A stretch of DNA of 64,000 nucleotides from Actinosynnema sp040640215 (GTDB taxonomy: Bacteria; Actinomycetota; Actinomycetes; Mycobacteriales; Pseudonocardiaceae), in NCBI RefSeq assembly GCF_040640215.1, contig NZ_JBFABG010000001.1, positions 186,001 through 250,000 on the forward strand, read 5' to 3'. The first letter of the stretch is position 1; each line of letters opens with the position of its first letter. Positions 15,960-23,923 of the stretch are shown here, one piece after another. The position numbers and the translations under genes were made by a program. The notes under the pieces are model-generated. The model did not search any database. It saw nothing but the letters and a program-made list of their open reading frames with translations, and was not told where the DNA came from.

Positions 15960-16199
15960 ATGCCGAAGACCATCAGGCTCCGCGCGCAGGCCTTCGCCAA
16001 GGCCGCGCGACTGGCGGGGTTCCACTCGGACTACGCGCTGGCCAAGGCCATGGAGGTGAACCGCTCCACGGTGGCCCGGGTGCTCAACGGGGAGCTCCAG
16101 CCGGGCCCGGCGTTCATCGGCGGCGCGCTCGCCGCGCTGACCCCCATGCAGTTCGACGACCTCTTCGAGGTGGTGTCGCGGACGGACCGGGATGACTGA
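15960..16199 (+). CDS. Small XRE-type DNA-binding protein
   Basis: A 79-residue protein consisting of little more than one HTH (FAKAARLAGFHSDYALAKAM, then NRSTVARVLNGELQPG). The ATG at 15960 sits behind GGAGGCGGCG, so I prefer it to an in-frame ATG 42 bp upstream. It resembles phage-type or plasmid-type repressors in size. It is followed after 164 bp by the TPR-like gene. Confidence 0.72.
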   Translation: MPKTIRLRAQAFAKAARLAGFHSDYALAKAMEVNRSTVARVLNGELQPGPAFIGGALAALTPMQFDDLFEVVSRTDRDD

Positions 16200-16363
16200 A
16201 CGTCACCCCGGGGCCGGCGATTCGGCGGTAGTCGCGAGTACCCCCACCGGGGGAGACTGCGTGATCATCAGAGACGGATCGGCGGCGTGACCCGAGGTGA
16301 CCGGCGGCCGGTGCACGACGATCGGCCGACGCCCGCGCGGCGGACCGGGAAGGACGGCGGCAG

Positions 16364-17251
16364 GTGAGCGAGCAGGGCAGGCGGTTGCTGCGGGACGTGC
16401 TGCGGGCGCGGCACGTCCTCGGCCACGACGTCCCGGACCCCGGGCCGCCGAACGGACCACTGCCGCTGGAGGACGCCGACGACGTGCGGCGGTGGTTCGC
16501 CGAGCACCGGGACGACGTGGTCGCCGCGATCCGGGTCGGCGACGACACGGCGGTCGAGCTGCTGGCCCACGCGTGGCACGCGCTGCCGGCGGACGTCGAC
16601 GGGCGCTGGCCGCTGGAGCTCTACGACCGCGCCGCGCCGCTGGCCGCCGCGCTGCCCGCGTCCGGACCGCTGGCGGCGGCGTTCCGGGCGGGCGCGGAGG
16701 TGTTGCGGGGCCGTGGGTCGCTGCGCCCGGCCGCCGCGCTGGGGATGCGCGAACTGGCCGTCTGGCGGCACCTGGACGACCCGGAGCCGACCGTGGACGC
16801 CCTGCACGCCCTGGCCGCCACCTACCGCGCCCAGGGCCGGTTGCACCGGGTCGTCGGTTGCGCGGACGAGGTGCTGGAACTGCGCGTGCGCCACGGCGAC
16901 CAGGACGCCGTCGCCCGCGCGCTGACCGACCTGGGCTCGCTGATGATCGAGGCGGACCGGCTGGGCACCGCGGTCAACTACCTGACCCGGGCGGTCAAGG
17001 CGTGCGAGGGCGGGGGGCCCGTCCCGGACCGGGCCCGCGCGCAGGTGCTGCTCGGCCGCGCGCTGTGGCTGTCCGGCGACGAGGGCGCGGGCCGTCGGTG
17101 GCTGCGCCGGGTGCTGCCCGACCTGGCCGACGACGACGCGCGCGCGGTCCGGGAGCTGCTCGACCTGCCCGTCGGCGCGCCGCCCGGGTCGGTTCCGGAG
17201 CAGGGCCACCAGGAGCGGGGTCAGCGGGCCGAGCGCGGGCTTCGCCCCTGA
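16364..17251 (+). CDS. TPR-like helical repeat protein
   Basis: A 295-residue soluble protein, Ala/Leu/Arg-rich, with predicted helical pairs such as ALHALAATYRAQGRLHRVVG, AVARALTDLGSLMIEADRLG and ARAQVLLGRALWLSGDEGAG that fit TPR spacing. No catalytic or DNA-binding motif is seen. Similar architectures form the C-terminal half of actinomycete AfsR/SARP and XRE-TPR regulators, but no HTH is attached here. The start is GTG. It ends 19 bp from the convergent Fic-like gene. Confidence 0.7.
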   Translation: MSEQGRRLLRDVLRARHVLGHDVPDPGPPNGPLPLEDADDVRRWFAEHRDDVVAAIRVGDDTAVELLAHAWHALPADVDGRWPLELYDRAAPLAAALPASGPLAAAFRAGAEVLRGRGSLRPAAALGMRELAVWRHLDDPEPTVDALHALAATYRAQGRLHRVVGCADEVLELRVRHGDQDAVARALTDLGSLMIEADRLGTAVNYLTRAVKACEGGGPVPDRARAQVLLGRALWLSGDEGAGRRWLRRVLPDLADDDARAVRELLDLPVGAPPGSVPEQGHQERGQRAERGLRP

Positions 17252-17270
17252 CGTGCACCGGGGTCGCGGG

Positions 17271-18449
17271 TCAGGGCAGCGCGGTGGTGTCCGGGTTGTC
17301 CACGAGCAGGCGCAGCACGTCCCGGCACACGAACACCCGCCGGTAGTCGCGCGAGTCCCACGGGACGAGGATTCCGCGCTCCACCAGCCGGCGGGTGAGG
17401 TCGGTGGCGGCCTTCGTGGTCACCTGGTGGCGCTCGCGCAGCGCCCGGTGGTCGACCACGGGGAAGCCGATCAGGTCGGCCGCCACCTCGGGCAGCACGC
17501 CGGTGCGCGGCAGCAGCCGGGCGTACCGCTCGGCGAGGTCCGCCAGCAGGCCGACCAGCCGTAGCTGCGCCAAGGCCTGGTCGCGGACCGCGCACGCGAA
17601 GAACTCGACCCAGGGGTGCACCGACCCGGTGTCGACCACCGCGCGGATCTCCTCCTGGTACTCCGGCAGCGCGTCGTCCAGCCACACCGACAACGGCAGG
17701 AGCTGGTCGCGCAGCAGCCCGGCGCGCACCACCTCCAGCACCGAGAACGCGCGGGCGACGTGCCCGCTGACGGACGAGAACGGTTGCAGCACTTCGAGTT
17801 GGTAGTGCGCGAGCGCGATCTTGGCGATCCTCGGCTGCTCGCGCTCCTCGCGCACCCACGTGGACCACTGCTCCAGGTGCGCCACGAGGTGCGCGTTGGG
17901 CGCGGTGAGCAGGTACGCGCGTTCGCGGTTCACGCCGAGCACGCCCGGTTCGCGGCGCAGCACGTCGCGCGGGGCCGCGTCGGGGCGGCCGACCGTGATC
18001 GCGGCCAGCCGGCCGAGCAGGTCGGCGTCCACCGCGCCACCCCGCCGGACGTGCTCGGTGCCGTGGTCGTAGGCGGCCAGGTGGGGTGCGAGCAGCTGCA
18101 CCGGCGCGGACCGGTCGGTCGGCGGCGGGCCGTGCGCGGCGACGAGGTCGGCGGCGAACGCCTCGCGCAGCCCGATCACCGTCCCGGTCAGGCCGGCGGA
18201 CGCCGCCGCGTCGCGGACCTGGGTGGCGCGGACCAGGCCCGGCCGGACGCGGAGCCGGTCAGCGGCCTCGTCCAGCCGGCCCAGGGCGTGCTCGGCCTCG
18301 GCCACCAAGCGGTAGGTCACCGCCGGCAGCGGCAGGTGGGACGGCAACGGGGGCGGCAGGTACGCGCCTTCGCGCCGGAGGTGCTCGGGGATGCCCGGGA
18401 GCTCGGGGACCGGAGCCCACTGCCCTGGCGGCAGGGGTGGGGCGTTCAT
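17271..18449 (-). CDS. Fic-fold protein with degenerate active site and C-terminal winged helix
   Basis: A 392-residue protein with the layout of Fic proteins: a Pro-rich N-terminus, helical Fic_N-like region, core Fic helices and a C-terminal winged-helix region (HQVTTKAATDLTRRLVERGI, then YRRVFVCRDVLRLL). The catalytic loop, normally HPFxxGNGRxxR, reads LQPFSSVSGHVARAF at about residue 215: the catalytic His is Gln and the Gly-Asn-Gly phosphate-binding residues are lost. The N-terminal region also lacks an obvious inhibitory motif. It therefore probably cannot AMPylate and may act as a regulator through its winged helix. A start at 18461 is also possible. Confidence 0.85.
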   Translation of the reverse strand: MNAPPLPPGQWAPVPELPGIPEHLRREGAYLPPPLPSHLPLPAVTYRLVAEAEHALGRLDEAADRLRVRPGLVRATQVRDAAASAGLTGTVIGLREAFAADLVAAHGPPPTDRSAPVQLLAPHLAAYDHGTEHVRRGGAVDADLLGRLAAITVGRPDAAPRDVLRREPGVLGVNRERAYLLTAPNAHLVAHLEQWSTWVREEREQPRIAKIALAHYQLEVLQPFSSVSGHVARAFSVLEVVRAGLLRDQLLPLSVWLDDALPEYQEEIRAVVDTGSVHPWVEFFACAVRDQALAQLRLVGLLADLAERYARLLPRTGVLPEVAADLIGFPVVDHRALRERHQVTTKAATDLTRRLVERGILVPWDSRDYRRVFVCRDVLRLLVDNPDTTALP

Positions 18450-18473
18450 GGCGAGCAGCATCTACCAAGTGAA

Positions 18474-18495
18474 GTGAATGCGCAATACGCTTCAC
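18474..18495. promoter_or_regulatory. Inverted repeat upstream of the Fic-like gene
   Basis: GTGAATGCG and CGCTTCAC form an inverted repeat around CAATA (one mismatch), 25 bp upstream of the Fic-like start, overlapping where its promoter should lie. A further GTGAAG half-site begins at 18469. The protein's own winged helix is a candidate ligand. Confidence 0.5.
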
Positions 18496-18499
18496 CTGC

Positions 18500-18988
18500 T
18501 CAATCACGATCAATGGACGGAATTCCGGCGGGCTTCCGTTCAGGCCGGTCGGTACTATTCCTCGACAGCTCGGTTATCGCCCTGACGGACCACCCGGTCG
18601 TACCGCCGAGGACATTCCGCAGAGCTGCGGCCGACCATTCGAGGCCCCTTGTGCCGGACTGTGCCGAGGACGACGAGGGGCGGCCTCGCTGCGCGAAGAC
18701 CCTTGTCCCCTCGGCTGGTCCTCCGCTCGCTGCCCGACCGGACGCGCCCGCGGGCTCCATTCGGCCCCTCCCCGCACCGTTGCCGAACTGCGTGACCGAG
18801 GTCACTCATTACCTCTGGGTACGACTCGTACCAGCGACGTCGCCGACGGCACCGACATATTCCGCAGGTCTTTGTTCACAGTCGGGAGAAATACCTCGAA
18901 AAGCCAGGTGAGCGGCTGTTAACGTCGTTTCGGACGCCACCCGCCAGGCGTCGTTACGGTCGAATCCGACATTCTGGGGAGAACTGCC
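18500..18988. other. Gene-free stretch between Fic-like gene and secreted-protein gene
   Basis: Open frames here are short and lack coding character on both strands. The end of the stretch holds the promoter and ribosome site (GGGGAG at about 18974) of the secreted-protein gene. Confidence 0.45.
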
Positions 18989-19360
18989 ATGACGAAGCTC
19001 GCCCGTGTCCTGACCACCGCCGCAGCGGCTGCCGCGGCCACCCTCTCGCTCGGCGCGGGTGCCGCGCAGGCCGCCGCCGACCCGGTCTACCTGATCACCA
19101 CGGATTCCTCGACCTGCCACCAGATCGGCACGAACGGCGTCGCCGGCAACGTGTTCGTCAGCTACGAGTGCCGGAGCGGCGTGGCCGGCTACAGCGTGCT
19201 GGTGCAGCCGACCCACGCCACGTTCTCCAGCGTCTACCTCGCCACGCTGTCGTCCGCGCAGTGCAACACCCTGGGCAACAACGGTGTGAGCGGTGGCGTC
19301 TGGTCGTCCTTCAACTGCCAGCTCGGCGTGGCCGGCTACAGCGCGCAGGTCACCAACTGA
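18989..19360 (+). CDS. Small secreted protein with two Cys-pair repeats
   Basis: A 123-residue protein with a textbook Sec signal (MTKLARVLTTAAAAAAATLS, cleavage after AAQAAA). The mature part is two repeats of about 45 residues, VYLITTDSSTCHQIGTNGV... and VYLATLSSAQCNTLGNNGV.... Each has two Cys spaced about 20 apart and ends GVAGYS. The Cys pairs likely form one disulfide per repeat. No enzyme motif is seen; small exported repeat proteins of this sort occur in actinomycetes without a known role. GGGGAG precedes the ATG and a strong terminator follows, so it is a single-gene unit, probably well expressed. Confidence 0.85.
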   Translation: MTKLARVLTTAAAAAAATLSLGAGAAQAAADPVYLITTDSSTCHQIGTNGVAGNVFVSYECRSGVAGYSVLVQPTHATFSSVYLATLSSAQCNTLGNNGVSGGVWSSFNCQLGVAGYSAQVTN

Positions 19361-19367
19361 ATCACCG

Positions 19368-19404
19368 GTCGCGCCCCGGGCACCTCTCGTGCCCGGGGCG
19401 CGAC
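19368..19404 (+). terminator. Strong hairpin terminator after the secreted-protein gene
   Basis: Perfect 16-bp GC-rich arms (19368-19383 and 19389-19404) around a CTCTC loop, eight bases after the stop codon. Confidence 0.88.
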
Positions 19405-19537
19405 CGCGCGCGTCGGGTCCACCGAGGGGCGCTTCGCCGGCGGTGCGCGCTGCTCGGCGTGAGTGGAGCGGAGTCGGGGCTCAAAAGCGTTGGCACAGGC
19501 CGGTTCCCGCGTGGCGCGGAGCGACCGGGGGGTGGCC

Positions 19538-19571
19538 GGCGCGAAGGTCGGATGCGGCCGACCTTCGCGCC
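19538..19571 (-). terminator. Hairpin downstream of the DUF397 operon
   Basis: Perfect 14-bp arms (19538-19551 and 19558-19571) with a 6-nt loop. It lies 146 bp beyond the stop of the 101-residue gene. A second, shorter hairpin (about 19609-19638) lies between. The 19405-19716 interval otherwise shows no supportable gene. Confidence 0.6.
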
Positions 19572-19716
19572 AGAGGCGACGAACACGGAGTTCCGCTTTG
19601 AGCGTCACGGAACCGGCAACAGGCGCGGAGCCGGTTCCCGCTGCGTCTCCAGGTCAGGTTCGTCGGCGAGGGACACGTGCCGCCCCTCATCCCGTTCCGG
19701 AGAACGGGCCGTCGGT

Positions 19717-20022
19717 TCAGGCGATCCGGTCGTCGGGCAGTTCGAGCAGCTCGTCGAGCACGCTCGTCGCCGGCCCGCGCCGTCGCCAGGAAAATCTGGT
19801 GGGGGACAACACATTCATCTCGTCGGCCGGCATCCGCATCGCCACCACGTCGTCCTCGGTGTGCAGGCGGACGACGTCGATCACCGCGTCGTGCGCGCGG
19901 ACGCCGACCACCGCCGCGAGCTCGCCCCGCGCGTCCCGGGGGTGGAGGAACTGGAAACCGCGCTCGATCAGTTGGCGCAGTTGGAACGAGGTCCGCACCG
20001 CGACGTCAGCCGGCGAGGTCAT
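19717..20022 (-). CDS. Hypothetical 101-residue protein in the DUF397 operon
   Basis: Starts MTSPADVAVRTSFQLRQLIE at the ATG at 20022, inside the 3' end of the DUF397 gene (17-bp overlap), which implies translational coupling. It has a beta-alpha mix (AAVVGVRAHDAVIDVVRLHTED) and a basic segment SWRRRGPATS, ending LDELLELPDDRIA. No family is recognised. It is the last gene before the hairpins at about 19.55-19.64 kb. Confidence 0.65.
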   Translation of the reverse strand: MTSPADVAVRTSFQLRQLIERGFQFLHPRDARGELAAVVGVRAHDAVIDVVRLHTEDDVVAMRMPADEMNVLSPTRFSWRRRGPATSVLDELLELPDDRIA

Positions 20023-20245
20023 CGAATTCCCCGTCCCTGGCACCGGCCACGAAGGCCGCGATCTCCGCTCGGGTGTAGACGAGAGCGGGACCGTCCGGGA
20101 ACCGGGAGTTGCGCATCGCGATCTCGCCGTTCTCCAGCGCGGCGAGTTCGACGCAGTTGCCATAAGCTCCGCTGCGCGCGCTCTTGCGCCAGGTCACGTC
20201 CGGCAGCTTGGCCGCGGACATGCCGTTGCGGGCCTTGAAGGCCAT
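20006..20245 (-). CDS. DUF397 protein
   Basis: A 79-residue DUF397 protein with the family core TWRKSARSGAYGNCVELAAL, then IAMRNSRFPDGPALVYT and AEIAAFVAGARDGEFDDL. In actinomycetes these small acidic proteins are nearly always encoded beside a Scr1/DUF5753 HTH regulator and can act as its partner or antagonist. The ATG at 20245 has GTAGG eight bases upstream. It is preceded by the 17-bp inverted repeat and the regulator gene, and overlaps the 101-residue gene after it. Confidence 0.9.
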   Translation of the reverse strand: MAFKARNGMSAAKLPDVTWRKSARSGAYGNCVELAALENGEIAMRNSRFPDGPALVYTRAEIAAFVAGARDGEFDDLAG

Positions 20246-20272
20246 CGACATCACCTACCCCACGCGACGGGA

Positions 20273-20348
20273 TGCATCTGCACGTGCATCTGGCTGTGCA
20301 CGGACCGTAGCACTCCGTGAAGCACGGGTAAATGCACGTGCAGATGCA
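20273..20348. promoter_or_regulatory. Pair of inverted 17-bp repeats (operator candidate) upstream of DUF397
   Basis: TGCATCTGCACGTGCAT at 20273-20289 and its exact reverse complement at 20332-20348 are separated by 42 bp. Each arm contains the perfect 10-bp palindrome TGCACGTGCA. They lie between the Scr1-like regulator stop (20379) and the DUF397 start (20245), framing the presumptive DUF397 promoter. Confidence 0.75.
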
Positions 20349-20378
20349 GACGGCGAATCTCCCCCGGACGGAGGAGTG

Positions 20379-21263
20379 CTACAGGGCCGCTCGGACCTTC
20401 AACAGCATCTGCCTACTGCGGTCCGGCGTCTCCGCGTCGACGGTCAACCGGTCGAAAACCCGGCTGTAGACCTCAAGTTCTTCCAGTTTGTCCAGGTAGA
20501 GCGCGCCGGCCAGGTGTTCGAGGTAGACGATGTCCGGCAAATCGGGTTCGCCGAACCGGAGCATCGTGAAGGGGCCTTCCGCCGCGTAGCCGCTCAACTG
20601 GTACGGCACGATCTGGAGGGTGATCGGCGCTTCCTTGGTCACGGAGAGCAAGTAGTCGATCTGGTCGAGCAGCACCTGACGCCCGCCGATCGGGCGGTGC
20701 AGCACCGATTCGTCGATCACCGCCCACAGTCGTGGGGCACCGGGCCGGAACATCACCTTCTGCCGCTGCATCCGCAGCGAGACCCGGCGCTTCACCGGCG
20801 GTCCGGCCAGCTCGGGCCGGCCGTGGCTGGCGATCGCCATCGCGTACGCCTCGGTCTGGAGCAACCCCGGCACGAACTGCGTTTCGTAGGTCAGGATGCG
20901 GGACGCCGCCTCCTCCAGGCCGACGTAGTCCTGGAACCAGTCCGGCATCAGGTCGGTGTACCGGTGCCACCAGCCGGGCGCGTTCGACCGGCGGACCATC
21001 GCGAGGAACTTGTCCCGCGCGTCCGCGTCCGTCATCCCGTACATGGTCAGCAGGTCCGAGACGTCGCGCTCCTTCAGCCCGACCCGGCCCAGCTCCATCC
21101 GGCTGATCTTCGACTCCGAGCCCCGGATCGCGTAGCCGGCGTCCGCGCGGCTGATCTCCGCGCCCTCCCGCAACCTGCGGAGCTGCGAGCCGAGCACGAT
21201 GCGGAGCGCGGTGGGGCCGCTGTCCCGCTCGGCGGCCGAACCCTCGGGGTCACCAGTGGCCAT
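20379..21263 (-). CDS. Scr1/DUF5753-family HTH regulator
   Basis: A 294-residue regulator. The N-terminal XRE HTH (LRRLREGAEISRADAGYAIRG, then ESKISRMELGRVG, residues about 28-62) is followed by the DUF5753 domain with its hallmark LTYETQFVPGLLQTEAYA and later ITLQIVPYQLSGYAAEGPF. This family (BldB/WhiJ-type systems in Streptomyces) works with DUF397 partners in developmental or stress control. The ATG at 21263 follows GGGAGG. The DUF397 gene lies 134 bp downstream. Confidence 0.93.
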   Translation of the reverse strand: MATGDPEGSAAERDSGPTALRIVLGSQLRRLREGAEISRADAGYAIRGSESKISRMELGRVGLKERDVSDLLTMYGMTDADARDKFLAMVRRSNAPGWWHRYTDLMPDWFQDYVGLEEAASRILTYETQFVPGLLQTEAYAMAIASHGRPELAGPPVKRRVSLRMQRQKVMFRPGAPRLWAVIDESVLHRPIGGRQVLLDQIDYLLSVTKEAPITLQIVPYQLSGYAAEGPFTMLRFGEPDLPDIVYLEHLAGALYLDKLEELEVYSRVFDRLTVDAETPDRSRQMLLKVRAAL

Positions 21264-21486
21264 CGCTGATCCTCCCGATCGTTCTCACTCGTGCGAAGCC
21301 CGTCCACCCGAACAGCGGTTGCGCCCGGACGGCGCGAAATCGCATCGTCACTGAACGTACACCGCTGATCTTCCTCCGTCCGCCGCACACCGCCCACTCA
21401 CACGTTGAGCCCAAGCGCTTACGCTGAGTGCGCTGTGTCGCGGTGCACCACCACCGCCCTCTCCCCTCCCCACTGCGAGGTCACCA

Positions 21487-22320
21487 ATGCCGGGACCGTC
21501 CTCGGACATCGCCGCCCCCGTCTACATCGACACCACCAAAGCCAGCATTGCCAGGGTCTACGACGCTTTCCTCAACGGCAAGGACAACTACGAGATCGAC
21601 CGGGAGGTGCTGCGCCGGGTCCAGCAGGTCGCGCCGGAGGCCGCCACCCTCGCGGTCGACAACCGGTCGTTCCTCATCCGCGCCACGCGGTTCGTGGCCA
21701 GCCAGACCGGCATCACCCAGTTCTTGGACTGCGGTTCCGGCCTGCCCACCGCCGAGAACACCCACCAGGTGGCGCAACGCATCCAGCCGGACGCCCGGGT
21801 GGTCTACGTCGACAACGACCCGGTGGTGCTGGCCCACGGCCGCGCGCTGCTGGAGGAGAACGACCAGACCCACTTCTCCGCGGCGGACATCTTCAACCCC
21901 CGGCAGATCCTCCAGGACCCGGTGGTGCGCAAGCACATCGACTTCAGCCAGCCGCTGGCGCTGTTCCAGCTCGGTACGCTGCACCACTACACCGGCACGT
22001 CACCGACGCCGACCGAGATCATGGCCGAGTACATCGAGGCGCTGCCGTCGGGTTCCTTCGTGGCGATCAGCCACTTCATGGACCCGGAAACCGAGGAGCA
22101 CTCGGCGATCGCGCGCCGGATGGAGGAGACCTTCCTCCACTCCCCCATGGGTTCCGGCCGGTTCGCCACCCGCTCGGAGCTGCTCGGCTTCTTCGACGGC
22201 CTGGAGCTGGTGGACCCCGGCCTGGTGATCTGCGCGGACTGGTGGCCGGACGGCCCCCGGCTGCGGAAGCTCGACGCGGTGTCCTACTGCATCGCGGGAG
22301 CGGTCGCCCGCAAGCCGTAG
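21487..22320 (+). CDS. SAM-dependent methyltransferase, DUF574 family
   Basis: A 277-residue member of the actinomycete-specific DUF574 (PF04672) family. It starts near IDTTKASIARVYDAFLNGKD, the family signature, and has a class-I SAM-binding core (FLDCGSGLPTAENTHQVA, acidic VVYVDNDPVVLAHGRALL). The methyl acceptor is unknown for the family. It is often found near HTH regulators of the Scr1 type, as here, and is divergent from one, with 223 bp between starts. The terminal segment DAVSYCIAGAVARKP is typical of full-length members. Confidence 0.92.
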   Translation: MPGPSSDIAAPVYIDTTKASIARVYDAFLNGKDNYEIDREVLRRVQQVAPEAATLAVDNRSFLIRATRFVASQTGITQFLDCGSGLPTAENTHQVAQRIQPDARVVYVDNDPVVLAHGRALLEENDQTHFSAADIFNPRQILQDPVVRKHIDFSQPLALFQLGTLHHYTGTSPTPTEIMAEYIEALPSGSFVAISHFMDPETEEHSAIARRMEETFLHSPMGSGRFATRSELLGFFDGLELVDPGLVICADWWPDGPRLRKLDAVSYCIAGAVARKP

Positions 22321-22408
22321 CGGTCGCCACGAGGGGCGGTGGCCCCGCGTCGAGCGTCGTGCCATGTGCGGATGGCACGACGCCCCCGCAAGACCCGCCG
22401 ACCTTCCG

Positions 22409-22419
22409 TCCACAGTGGA
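22409..22419. repeat. Copy of recurrent palindrome TCCACTGTGGA (reverse orientation)
   Basis: An intergenic copy between the convergent methyltransferase and hydrolase genes, read as TCCACAGTGGA on the plus strand. Confidence 0.5.
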
Positions 22420-22468
22420 CTGCCGATATACCCGGGGACGCCACCGCGTCGCGGCAGCGCCCCGGACC

Positions 22469-23263
22469 TCACCGGGTGAGGAAGTCGACCAGGACCGGAG
22501 CGGTGACGTCGGCCTTCACCATGTGCGTCTGGCCGTCGAGCACCTTCAGCTCCCCGTCGGGCAGCGCCGACGCCAGGAACGCCTGGGAGTTGCGCAGCCA
22601 CTCCGGGCTCTTGCCGCCCGCGATGACCAGCCCCGGTGCCGTCGCCCCGGCCCACCGATCGGCGGCCGGCACGACCCCGCGCTGGAGCTCCCCCACCACC
22701 GCCAGGTCGTGGGACAGCGTGTGCGCCACGCCCTTCAGCTTCTTCCACATCGGCAGGACCGGCATCAGCGCGACGAAGAGGCCGGGCGTGCCGACGAACT
22801 TCATGAACATCTTCACCGCGTCGCCCGGACGGCCGTCGGCCACCGCGCGGCTCGTCCGCTGCCGGAAGTCGGCGGGCAGCGGGTCCCGCGTGCCGTCCAC
22901 GATCATCGGCGACTCGTAGACCGCGAACCGGTCTGCGGCGACGCCCCGGTGCACCGCCTCGGCGACCAGCGCGCCGCCGGACGACATGCCGAACAGGTGC
23001 GCCCGACCGCCCGCCGCCCCGATCAGCGCGGCGATGTCCTCGACCTCCCGCGCCACGTCGTACGGCCCGGTGTCGCCGCTCTCGCCGCGACCGCGCCGGT
23101 CGTAGGTATAGACCGTGAAGTCCGGCGCGAGTTCCCGCGCCAACCGCGCGGCGGGGCCGAACCGCCGGTAGCACATCGCACCGTCCACGATGATCAGCGC
23201 GGGCCCGGCACCCGTCCTGGTGTAGGCGATGGTGGTGCCGTCGGCGGACGTGACCTGTCCCAT
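22469..23263 (-). CDS. Alpha/beta hydrolase
   Basis: A 264-residue single-domain alpha/beta hydrolase. The nucleophile elbow is GMSSGG with Ser94. The preceding strand-turn YDRRGRGESGDTG is typical, and the late His lies in LDGQTHMVKADV. A short cap region (about 125-185) is Met/Leu-rich. Likely an esterase or lactonase; the substrate is unknown. It lies 15 bp after the DUF998-like gene and is probably the last gene of the four-gene operon starting at 25223. Confidence 0.9.
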   Translation of the reverse strand: MGQVTSADGTTIAYTRTGAGPALIIVDGAMCYRRFGPAARLARELAPDFTVYTYDRRGRGESGDTGPYDVAREVEDIAALIGAAGGRAHLFGMSSGGALVAEAVHRGVAADRFAVYESPMIVDGTRDPLPADFRQRTSRAVADGRPGDAVKMFMKFVGTPGLFVALMPVLPMWKKLKGVAHTLSHDLAVVGELQRGVVPAADRWAGATAPGLVIAGGKSPEWLRNSQAFLASALPDGELKVLDGQTHMVKADVTAPVLVDFLTR

Positions 23264-23278
23264 GTTCGTGCTTCTCCC

Positions 23279-23923
23279 TCAGATCTCGGCGCGCAGCTTC
23301 AGCGCGATCGCGGACACCCAGAGCCAACTCACCACGGCCACCGCGTACAGCAGCACCGTTCCCCACTCCGAACCCAGGAACGCCACGGGCACCACCGACA
23401 GCACACCGGTCGCCGCGCAGTACCACGACCACCCGCCGTGGAACCGCCGGGCGAACACGAAGCACGCCGCGACCAGCGCCGGGAACGCCGCGAAGAACGC
23501 CACGCCGTGCAAGGTCCCGTGCCACGACAGGACTTCCGGCGGCCCGTCCGGCGCGCCGACCGGGAACCCGAACGCCGGGTCGGCCACGAACACGCCGCCG
23601 CCGACCATCCCGATCGCGAAGATCCCCAGCAGGACCGGGCCCCCCGTGCCGCCGCGCTGCCCGGCGAGTGCGCGCCGCACCCCGAAGGCCATGGCCAGGA
23701 ACAGCAGTCCGGTGAGGACGAAGTTCGCGATCTGCACCCAGCCGCCCTCGCCGAGGGAGAGGAAGCTGAACGGGTGCCGCGCCAGGTCGAAGCCGTCCCG
23801 GGTGAACGCCTGGGCGAACCCGGTGACCAGGTACAGCGGCCCGGCGAGCGCCCCGCAGCCCAGCAGCAGCCCGGTGACGCCGGTACGCGAACCGGTGCGC
23901 GGCCCGGGGGCCGGCGCGGTCAT
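23279..23923 (-). CDS. DUF998-like integral membrane protein
   Basis: A 214-residue protein with about six hydrophobic segments (LLLGCGALAGPLYLVTGFA, FVLTGLLFLAMAFGVR, LLGIFAIGMVGGGVFVA and others) and the DUF998 landmark FSFLSLGEGGWVQIANF. No transport or catalytic motif is apparent. Its ATG overlaps the stop of the SRPBCC gene (ATGA at 23920-23923), so it is translationally coupled. Confidence 0.82.
   Translation of the reverse strand: MTAPAPGPRTGSRTGVTGLLLGCGALAGPLYLVTGFAQAFTRDGFDLARHPFSFLSLGEGGWVQIANFVLTGLLFLAMAFGVRRALAGQRGGTGGPVLLGIFAIGMVGGGVFVADPAFGFPVGAPDGPPEVLSWHGTLHGVAFFAAFPALVAACFVFARRFHGGWSWYCAATGVLSVVPVAFLGSEWGTVLLYAVAVVSWLWVSAIALKLRAEI

Noticed and set aside
18500..18809. Minus-strand frames upstream of the small secreted protein
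   Set aside because: Low-complexity Ser/Arg/Gly composition, no ribosome site, no family.
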